A DNA stretch of 64,000 nt from GWE2-42-39 sp963668595 (GTDB lineage Bacteria > Bacteroidota > Bacteroidia > Bacteroidales > Prolixibacteraceae), in contig OY764876.1 of NCBI GenBank assembly GCA_963668595.1, positions 4,030,001 to 4,094,000 of the forward strand. Direction: 5' to 3'. The notes beneath the pieces were generated by a model, which saw only the letters and a program-made list of their open reading frames with translations, made no database searches and was not told the origin of the DNA. A program made the position numbers and the translations under genes. Position 1 is the stretch's first letter. Every line of letters starts with the position of its first letter. Below, one piece after another: positions 42,944 through 49,282 of this stretch.

Positions 42944-44380
42944 ATGAGTCCTATTGTCGTACTTTCTGTGGTGGCAGGCTATTTTTGTCTGCTTATGATT
43001 GTTGCCTGGTTTACCAGTCGAAATGTTGATAATCAGAGTTTCTTTAATGCCAATAAGGCGGCTCCCTGGTATTTGGTAGCCTTCGGAATGATTGGTGCAA
43101 CGCTTTCGGGGGTGACATTTATTTCGGTGCCGGGCGAAGTCGGAAGTTCTAGCTTTTCTTATCTTCAGTTTGTATTGGGGAATTTTGTGGGGTATTGGGT
43201 GGTGGCCTTGGTGCTTCTTCCTCTGTATTACCGCATGAACCTGGTTTCTATCTATTCATTTCTGGAAGAACGACTGGGGATTACTTCGCAAAAAACAGGA
43301 TCTCTCTTTTTTATTATTTCCAAGGTAATCGGGGCTGCATTCAGACTTTATCTGGTTGCAGGAGTGTTGCAGTTGGCTTTTTTTGATGCTTTTGGGATTC
43401 CTTTCAGTGTTACGGTTTGTACCAGTATTTTACTGATCTGGATTTATACTTTCAGAGGGGGAATTAAAACAATTGTGTGGACCGATACCTTGCAGACATT
43501 TTTCCTTATTCTGGCAGTGATATTTACTATCTGGCAAATTGCATCCGACTTTAACTGGTCGATTTCAGAAACAGTTAGCCAGGTTGCTCAACACGATTAT
43601 TCAACTGTTTTCAATTGGGATTGGCGCTCGCCTCATAACTTTTTCAAACAGTTTCTGGCCGGAATGTTTATGACCATTGTTATTACAGGAATGGATCAGG
43701 ATATGATGCAGAAAAACCTGAGTTGCAAAAACAAGTTCGAAGCGCAAAAAAATATGCTGGTGTTCAGCTTTTTGTTTGTATTCACGGTGCTTTTGTTTCT
43801 GGGCCTGGGAGTGATGTTGTATATGTATGCTCAGTCGAAAGGAATTGCGGTTCCGGCAACAACGGACGATTTTTACCCATTGCTGGCTCTTAATCATTTG
43901 GGCTTGGTTGTTGGTGTTGCATTCCTGATTGGAATTACTGCCGCGGCATATTCAAGTGCCGACTCGGCTCTTACAGCTCTTACCACTTCATTTTGTATCG
44001 ATTTTTTACCTTACGATAGCTACGATGAACAGCGGAAAAAAACAATTCGCCGCTGGGTGCATTTTGGATTTTCGGTATCGCTTGTACTGGTGATTTTGTT
44101 GTTCCGTTTGCTGAATGACGAAAGTGTGGTGGTTGCGGTGTTTAAAGCTGCTGGTTATACATACGGACCGATACTTGGTTTGTTTGCATTTGGGTTATTA
44201 ACCCGCTGGAAGGTGGCTGGTCGCTGGGTGCCGTGGGTGGCTCTGGCTGCTCCGATAATTTCGTACGTGCTTTCTACTTATTCCGAACAGCTTTTTGCTG
44301 GCTATAAATTCGGATTCGAATTGTTGATTCTGAACGGGTTTCTTACCTTTGCGGGGCTTTTTCTTATTCGGAAGAAGTAG
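42944..44380 (+). CDS. Sodium:solute symporter (SSS family), possibly for peptidoglycan sugars
   Basis: 478 residues, about thirteen helices, starting 6 bases after namZ, so very likely co-translated. SSS signatures: GATLSGVTFISVPGEVG near residue 50-65 with unwound helix 1, and TAAAYSSADSALTALTTSF near 330-350 at the Na2 site. It uses a Na+ gradient, which the nqr operon would supply. The substrate is inferred from context to be MurNAc, GlcNAc or a muropeptide-derived sugar; SSS sequence alone does not show this. Confidence 0.9.
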   Translation: MSPIVVLSVVAGYFCLLMIVAWFTSRNVDNQSFFNANKAAPWYLVAFGMIGATLSGVTFISVPGEVGSSSFSYLQFVLGNFVGYWVVALVLLPLYYRMNLVSIYSFLEERLGITSQKTGSLFFIISKVIGAAFRLYLVAGVLQLAFFDAFGIPFSVTVCTSILLIWIYTFRGGIKTIVWTDTLQTFFLILAVIFTIWQIASDFNWSISETVSQVAQHDYSTVFNWDWRSPHNFFKQFLAGMFMTIVITGMDQDMMQKNLSCKNKFEAQKNMLVFSFLFVFTVLLFLGLGVMLYMYAQSKGIAVPATTDDFYPLLALNHLGLVVGVAFLIGITAAAYSSADSALTALTTSFCIDFLPYDSYDEQRKKTIRRWVHFGFSVSLVLVILLFRLLNDESVVVAVFKAAGYTYGPILGLFAFGLLTRWKVAGRWVPWVALAAPIISYVLSTYSEQLFAGYKFGFELLILNGFLTFAGLFLIRKK

Positions 44381-44469
44381 AAAAATAGCGTAAATTACAG
44401 CGTGCGAACGGAGGCTCAGAAGGAATATTGATTTTGCTGTGTTACAAAGAATAACTAACAATAAATCCA

Positions 44470-45306
44470 ATGAAAACCAAACTTTCTTTTGCCGTCATAT
44501 TTTTAATTTTCTTTTCTGCTTTTTCTGTTGCTCAAAACAAACATTTATGTCAAAGTAAATGGAAACTTGTTTGGCAAGATGAATTTAATGGCGAAAAGCT
44601 GGATACTGCCAAATGGAATGTTTTACGTCGCGAAACCAGCAAGCACAAAGAACTTCAGTATTATCTTCCGGAAGAAGTGTATGTGGAACAAGGCGTGCTG
44701 CGTATTCGTAGTAGTGAACGCAAATATGGTTCGCAAAATTATACCAGTGGACGACTTGATACACGAGGGAAATTTGCGCCCGTTTATGGCCGTTTTGAGG
44801 TGAGAGCAAAGCTTCCTGCCGGAAATGGAATGTGGCCTGCTCACTGGTTGTATCCGCAAAATCGAAATTGGTTGATGGAAAAAGCCATGGAAGATGCAGT
44901 TGCCAATGGCAGAGAAAGTCTGATTCCGGAAGAGCGTCCGTGGTACACCGAAATCGACATCATGGAGTTTTTGGGGCGTGAGCCGATGGTTGCGTATGGA
45001 ACTTTTCATTATTGTGCTTACGATGGAAAACGTAAATCGAGTTCGGGAAAAGTGAGCGGAGTTGCTGATTATACAAAAGATTTTCACGTGTTTGCGCTGG
45101 AATGGGAGCCCGACTCAATCCGCTGGTATATTGATAATAAAATGTATCATGCAGCAACAAACTCAATTCCGCATAGTCCGCATTATATCATTCTGAATAC
45201 GGCAGTGGGTGGTTCCTGGCCAGGAAATCCCGATTCGACAACTGTTTTCCCTCAGTTTCACGACATTGATTACGTTCGGGTTTATCAGCGCGAAAAGGCT
45301 TATTGA
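44470..45306 (+). CDS. Secreted GH16 endo-beta-glucanase
   Basis: 278 residues with a signal peptide ending at VAQ. GH16 fold throughout: WKLVWQDEFNGEKLDTAKWN, YTSGRLDTRGKFAPVYGRFE, GNGMWPAHWL. The catalytic motif EIDIMEF gives E161 as nucleophile, D163 as helper and E166 as acid/base. It resembles laminarinases or lichenases that cut beta-1,3 or beta-1,3-1,4 glucans, though exact specificity is not visible. It is 89 bases after the symporter; shared transcription is possible but not required. Confidence 0.93.
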   Translation: MKTKLSFAVIFLIFFSAFSVAQNKHLCQSKWKLVWQDEFNGEKLDTAKWNVLRRETSKHKELQYYLPEEVYVEQGVLRIRSSERKYGSQNYTSGRLDTRGKFAPVYGRFEVRAKLPAGNGMWPAHWLYPQNRNWLMEKAMEDAVANGRESLIPEERPWYTEIDIMEFLGREPMVAYGTFHYCAYDGKRKSSSGKVSGVADYTKDFHVFALEWEPDSIRWYIDNKMYHAATNSIPHSPHYIILNTAVGGSWPGNPDSTTVFPQFHDIDYVRVYQREKAY

Positions 45307-45393
45307 TGTGAGTTTTCATCATACTGAATGTGAAGAAAATGATATTCCTTGTTGCTTTTTGGTGAATTGTTAAAAAATGTAAAAATCATTTCT

Positions 45394-45401
45394 TACATTT
45401 G
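45394..45401 (+). promoter_or_regulatory. Predicted -7 element for the beta-helix lipoprotein
   Basis: TACATTTG matches TAnnTTTG, 41 bases before the GTG start at 45443. Confidence 0.55.
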
Positions 45402-45442
45402 CAATAATCGGCCTGAAAAAACCGTTAAACCAAAAACATTCT

Positions 45443-46873
45443 GTGAAGAAAATTCTGTCCATACTTTTTGTGTTGCTGGCACTGATTTATTTCAGTTCCT
45501 GTGAAGATGACAAGTACCTTTCTTCGTCGGATGTTAAGTTGGGGTTTTCGGCTGATACCATCATGTTTGACACCATTTTTACGAGTATCGGTTCTACCAC
45601 TGAGCATCTGAAAGTATATAATCCCTACGATCAAAAAGTATTGATTTCGAGTATTCGTCTTGCTGGCGGACTAAATTCCAATTTCCGCATAACTGTAAAT
45701 GGAATGTCAGGAAATGAGCTGCAAGATGTAGAAATCGGTCCACAGGATAGTATTTTCATTTTTGTAGAAGTAACGGTGGATCCCAACGGACAAAACCTGC
45801 CGATGGTAGTGAAAGACTCAATCGAATTCTCGACCAACATGAATTTGCAGGATGTTGACCTGATTGCCTGGGGGCAGGATTTTAAACTGATAAAGGATCA
45901 GCACATTAAAAAATCGACTACCTGGACTAGCGAAAAACCTTATCTGGTGTACAATTATGTCTTTGTTGATAGTCTTGCTACATTATCGATTGAGCCCGGA
46001 ACAAAAATATTTTTCCATAAGGATGCCGGGCTTTGTGTAAAAGGCAAGTTGTTGGCAAAAGGCAGCTTACAAAAGCCTATTTTAATGCAAGGCGATCGTC
46101 GCGAAAAATCGTTTGATGATGTGCCTTTTCAGTGGAATGGCGTATTGCTTTATTCTGGAAGCCAAAAGAGCGAACTGGATTTTGTTGAAATAAAAAATGC
46201 CAACATCGGCTTGCAGGTCGGAACCATTGAACACGCGGGTGGTGCATCGGTGAAAATATCAAACAGTAAAATACAGAACATGTCTTATGCCGGTATCTTT
46301 GCTGTAAAATCGGACGTGAAAGCGGATAATTGTCTGATAACAAATTGCGGTTTGTATCTGGCTGCGCTTACCGTTGGCGGGAACTACGAATTTAATCATT
46401 CTACGCTGGCAAATTATTGGGGCAAATATTCTTCGAAAGTGCGAAGCTCTTCTTCGCTGGTGGTTTCCAATGTGCTCATTCTTGGTGACGAAGTGTATGT
46501 AGGTAATCTGACTAAAGCTAATTTTTCAAATTGCATTATTTATGGCGATGTGTCGCATAAAAATGAATTGGAACTGGGGCAGTCGCCACGTGCTTTGTTC
46601 AATTGTAAATTCGAAAACTGTCTGCTTCAGGTGGCCGATACTTTCAATACAAAAAATACTTCCCGCTTTGTGAACATCCTCAAAGGGAAAGACCCCAAAT
46701 TCAAAGATCCCTTCGAAAAATATAATTTCGAACTTGATACGCTTAGTCCGGCCAAAGATGTTGGCAAGGCTGAGTTTGCCCGTTTGTTGCCTCTCGATTC
46801 GAAAGGCAATAACCGACTGGAGGACGCTGGTCCTGATCTGGGCGCATTTGAGCGGATTGAAAAGAAAAAATAG
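45443..46873 (+). CDS. Right-handed beta-helix lipoprotein
   Basis: 476 residues, using a GTG start, supported by the immediate KKILSILFVLLALIYFSSC lipoprotein signal (Cys20) and the absence of an in-frame ATG nearby. Acidic residues EDD follow the cysteine, suggesting surface export. An N-terminal domain (TTEHLKVYNPYDQKVLIS) is followed by parallel beta-helix repeats (IKNANIGLQVG, KISNSKIQNMSYAGIFAV) and a C-terminal LEDAGPDLGAFE motif common in such proteins. It probably binds or modifies polysaccharide. The nuclease-like gene starts 6 bases downstream. Confidence 0.85.
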   Translation: MKKILSILFVLLALIYFSSCEDDKYLSSSDVKLGFSADTIMFDTIFTSIGSTTEHLKVYNPYDQKVLISSIRLAGGLNSNFRITVNGMSGNELQDVEIGPQDSIFIFVEVTVDPNGQNLPMVVKDSIEFSTNMNLQDVDLIAWGQDFKLIKDQHIKKSTTWTSEKPYLVYNYVFVDSLATLSIEPGTKIFFHKDAGLCVKGKLLAKGSLQKPILMQGDRREKSFDDVPFQWNGVLLYSGSQKSELDFVEIKNANIGLQVGTIEHAGGASVKISNSKIQNMSYAGIFAVKSDVKADNCLITNCGLYLAALTVGGNYEFNHSTLANYWGKYSSKVRSSSSLVVSNVLILGDEVYVGNLTKANFSNCIIYGDVSHKNELELGQSPRALFNCKFENCLLQVADTFNTKNTSRFVNILKGKDPKFKDPFEKYNFELDTLSPAKDVGKAEFARLLPLDSKGNNRLEDAGPDLGAFERIEKKK

Positions 46874-46879
46874 AGCGGT

Positions 46880-47887
46880 ATGCGCCTCGCATCTCTTCTG
46901 ATCGGCGCTTTGTTTTTTTCGTTTGCCAATGCGCAACCAACAGAAAAAACACCTTTCCGGATTCTTTTTTATAATGTTGAAAATTTATTGGACACCATCA
47001 ATGACCCGGCAACGCAGGATGACGAGTATGCGCAGGGTGGCCTCCGTAACTGGAATGCTGCAAGGTTAAATCAGAAAATTGATCGTATTGCGAAGGTGTT
47101 TATTGCTTCGGGTGGTTGGGATACTCTTGATGTAATTGGTTTGTGCGAGGTGGAGAATCTGGAGCTGCTGGAGCGTCTGGTGGACCATCCGTTATTGCGA
47201 AAAGCCAATTATGGAATAATTCATAAAGAGTCGCCCGACCACAGGGGAATGGATGTGGCTTTGCTTTACCGGAAAAGTACTTTTCAGCCTCAAAGTTATT
47301 CGTGTATTGCGTTGCGCGATAGTTTGGGCGAAGCAATTGCTACCCGCGAAATATTACAGGTTGCAGGTTGTCCGTTCGGCGGTGAATTGATACACATTTT
47401 TGTCAATCACTGGCCTTCGCGTTACGGCGGGCTGATGGAGACCAAAATAAGCCGGAATATTGCGGCTCGGGCTCTGCGTGCGGCTGTTGATTCGCTGTTG
47501 CAAAATAATGCAGCGGCACGCATTGTTTGTATGGGCGACTTTAACGATCGACCGCATGATGAGAGTATTTACAACGTATTGGGCGCAACAGCTGGTGCTG
47601 ATTCGTATTTGGTCAATCTTTCTGCCGGTTGGGAAGGGAAAGTTCCGGGAACAATTAAACATGAGCACGAATGGATGGTTTTCGATCAGTTTATGGTTAG
47701 CCGCAACATTGCTTCAAACTCCAGTGCCAAACTTATTGCTGAGCCATTTTTGTTGGAAAACGACCCGAAATATGCAGGTAAAAAACCATTTCGTACTTAT
47801 ATCGGCTTTCGTTATAATGCTGGCTTTTCCGATCACTTACCTGTTTTGTTGAGATTGACGGAGTTGAATGGCGAAGGAAAAGAATAA
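46880..47887 (+). CDS. Secreted endonuclease/exonuclease/phosphatase family protein
   Basis: 335 residues with a signal peptide ending at NAQ. The EEP fold is clear: FYNVENLLDT, GLCEVENLELLERL with the metal-binding glutamate, the catalytic IFVNHWPSRYGG, CMGDFNDRPHD, and FSDHLPVLLRL at the end. It cleaves phosphodiester bonds of nucleic acid or a phosphate ester outside the cytoplasm. Co-transcribed with the upstream beta-helix lipoprotein. A REP-like palindrome follows about 40 bases after its stop. Confidence 0.92.
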   Translation: MRLASLLIGALFFSFANAQPTEKTPFRILFYNVENLLDTINDPATQDDEYAQGGLRNWNAARLNQKIDRIAKVFIASGGWDTLDVIGLCEVENLELLERLVDHPLLRKANYGIIHKESPDHRGMDVALLYRKSTFQPQSYSCIALRDSLGEAIATREILQVAGCPFGGELIHIFVNHWPSRYGGLMETKISRNIAARALRAAVDSLLQNNAAARIVCMGDFNDRPHDESIYNVLGATAGADSYLVNLSAGWEGKVPGTIKHEHEWMVFDQFMVSRNIASNSSAKLIAEPFLLENDPKYAGKKPFRTYIGFRYNAGFSDHLPVLLRLTELNGEGKE

Positions 47888-47923
47888 GGCTGAGGATAAG
47901 CAAAAAATATTTAGAGGAAGTGT

Positions 47924-47958
47924 TTGTCGGACGACTTCAAGTCGTCCGTTAAATAAGG
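47924..47958. repeat. REP-like palindrome, copy 1
   Basis: A stem CGGACGACT/AGTCGTCCG with a 3-base loop (47928-47948), followed by TTAAATAAG. Copy 2 at 48719-48753 repeats the same stem and the same right flank in the same orientation, with three to four mismatches overall. Confidence 0.75.
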
Positions 47959-48014
47959 GACAATTGCAACTTCGCGATCAATTTCTTGTCTTTACTAAAA
48001 AATTAAAGACAAAA

Positions 48015-48647
48015 ATGAAAAGATCGAAATTGTTTTCACACGTGAACGTATTTTTATTTTTAAGTACAATATTCTTTCTGTCAGCTTGTTCTTCATCAAA
48101 AGATTCAATTACTCCGGAGAACGATTGCCAATATGCAAACTATCCTTCATGTGATAATTCAGATTATATTCTTCCCTTTCTATCCGGGAAAAAGTTCAAA
48201 GTTGTTCAAGGAAATTGTTCTCCTCAGAAAGCTCCATGGACTCATTTCAAAAACATGAAGTATGCGTATGACTTTGCCATGCCCATCGGAACAGAGATTG
48301 TAGCTTCTTATCGTGGAACAGTAATTTTCGTGCGGGATGAATTTACAGATAATGATCATGGTGCAGATCAAGGGAATGCTATCGTGATTCTGCATGACAA
48401 CGGAACGACTGCCTTATATGGTCATTTAACATTTAAAGGATCAAAAGTGTTACTCGGACAGCTTGTAGAACAAGGACAAGTAATCGCGTTAAGTGGTAAT
48501 TCAGGACAAAGTCCATTCCCTCATCTGCATTTTCAGCTTAATGCTTGCGGCGACTTTTCAAACTGTCCCTCAATTCCTATTGCTTTCAGAAATGTTTATC
48601 CCAGGGAGGTTATCCTGAAAAAAGATAAAACATATGAAGCACAATAA
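48015..48647 (+). CDS. M23-family (LytM) metallopeptidase lipoprotein
   Basis: 210 residues from the ATG at 48015, which opens a lipoprotein signal ending at FFLSAC; the frame continues upstream through the REP-like palindrome into the previous gene and that part is rejected. Zinc ligands of the M23 fold are visible: His in PWTHFKN, Asp in YAYDFAMP and PHLHFQL, plus LYGHLTF. It probably cuts peptide bonds of peptidoglycan or a surface protein. It is bracketed by two copies of a REP-like palindrome, which suggests a repeat-flanked insertion. Confidence 0.85.
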   Translation: MKRSKLFSHVNVFLFLSTIFFLSACSSSKDSITPENDCQYANYPSCDNSDYILPFLSGKKFKVVQGNCSPQKAPWTHFKNMKYAYDFAMPIGTEIVASYRGTVIFVRDEFTDNDHGADQGNAIVILHDNGTTALYGHLTFKGSKVLLGQLVEQGQVIALSGNSGQSPFPHLHFQLNACGDFSNCPSIPIAFRNVYPREVILKKDKTYEAQ

Positions 48648-48718
48648 TCTCTCGCTATCTCACCAATCCTACTTACTGATGCGGATTTTCAATCAAGAGT
48701 GGCGGGTGTAAGTTGCGA

Positions 48719-48753
48719 TTTATTGGACGACTTCGAGTCGTCCGATAAATAAG
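48719..48753. repeat. REP-like palindrome, copy 2
   Basis: Stem GGACGACT (48725-48732), loop TCG, stem AGTCGTCC (48736-48743), then ATAAATAAG, the same flank as copy 1. Confidence 0.75.
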
Positions 48754-48763
48754 AAGCATCGCA

Positions 48764-48796
48764 TAAAAAAACAGCGTGATATTGCTACCACGCTGT
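48764..48796 (-). terminator. Surviving terminator of the groEL relic
   Basis: ACAGCGTG (48771-48778) pairs with CACGCTGT (48789-48796); the minus strand continues into seven T residues. It lies 44 bases after the relic's stop codon. Confidence 0.75.
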
Positions 48797-48840
48797 TGTA
48801 TATTCTAAGACTCTAAGGTTTGTTGTTAATAATCTGTTAG

Positions 48841-49010
48841 TTACATCATTCCGCCCATGCCGCCGCCACTCATAGGAGGCATTGCAGGAGCATCTTCTTT
48901 GATGTCAACCAACACATACTCGGTAGTAAGGAACATTCCGGCAATAGAAGCCGCATTTTCCAATGCTACGCGAGCTCTTTTCGCTGGGGCGATAACACCC
49001 AGTTTCGTAG
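48841..49010 (-). pseudogene. 3' fragment of groEL (chaperonin)
   Basis: The last 55 or so residues of a GroEL are present in frame: GVIAPAKRARVALENAAS, IAGMFLTTEYVLVDIKED and the characteristic Gly-Met tail GGGMGGMM with its stop. GroEL is about 545 residues; nothing upstream of GVIAP looks like GroEL, and homology ends within about 25 bases of a REP-like palindrome (49031-49051). An open frame with an ATG at 49044 exists but starts inside that palindrome. This is a decayed or transposed gene tail, not a working chaperonin; the real groEL must be elsewhere. Confidence 0.88.
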
Positions 49011-49030
49011 AAATTCTGGTACACCCGCTA

Positions 49031-49051
49031 ATCGGGATTTGCAATCCCGAT
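49031..49051. repeat. Second type of REP-like palindrome at the groEL break point
   Basis: Perfect 9-bp stem ATCGGGATT/AATCCCGAT with a 3-base loop TGC. It differs from the GGACGACT elements but has the same size and loop length. Confidence 0.7.
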
Positions 49052-49102
49052 CTTTTTCAGCAAGGGGTTGAAGAATAATAAATAGCTACTAATATTTTCA
49101 TA

Positions 49103-49143
49103 AATAAAAAGTGAGGCAATGGTTTTCTACTGCTGCCTCACTT
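49103..49143 (-). terminator. Terminator downstream of an unidentified gene tail
   Basis: AAGTGAGGCA (49109-49118) pairs with TGCCTCACTT (49134-49143); the minus strand continues TTTATTTA. It follows the stop codon of the tail at 49157. Confidence 0.75.
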
Positions 49144-49156
49144 GCGTAATATCGAA

Positions 49157-49231
49157 TTACTTAATATTGGGGAAGCGGAGGATGTCGCCTGTCTGGCCGA
49201 GCAGCGAGGCATAAGTAGTGCAATCAATAAA
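49157..49231 (-). pseudogene. Possible 3' tail of a lost gene
   Basis: On the minus strand an open frame ends ASLLGQTGDILRFPNIK and stop, directly before a good terminator. There is no start codon and no room for a gene, because the alaS terminator lies just upstream. I cannot name the parent protein. The arrangement parallels the groEL tail 100 bases further on, but a chance frame cannot be excluded. Confidence 0.35.
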
Positions 49232-49261
49232 AAAAGCCAGCCCAAATGAAAGGACTGGCTT
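49228..49261 (-). terminator. Terminator of alaS
   Basis: AAGCCAG (49234-49240) pairs with CTGGCTT (49255-49261); the minus strand ends in seven T residues. Confidence 0.85.
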
Positions 49262-49282
49262 GCAGTATTTTATTCTTTGTGT

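Noticed and set aside
48015..48647. M23 lipoprotein considered catalytically dead because the usual HxGxD motif is missing
   Set aside because: A subfamily places the first zinc histidine further upstream of the YDFAMP aspartate; His in PWTHFKN fits, and HLH is present.
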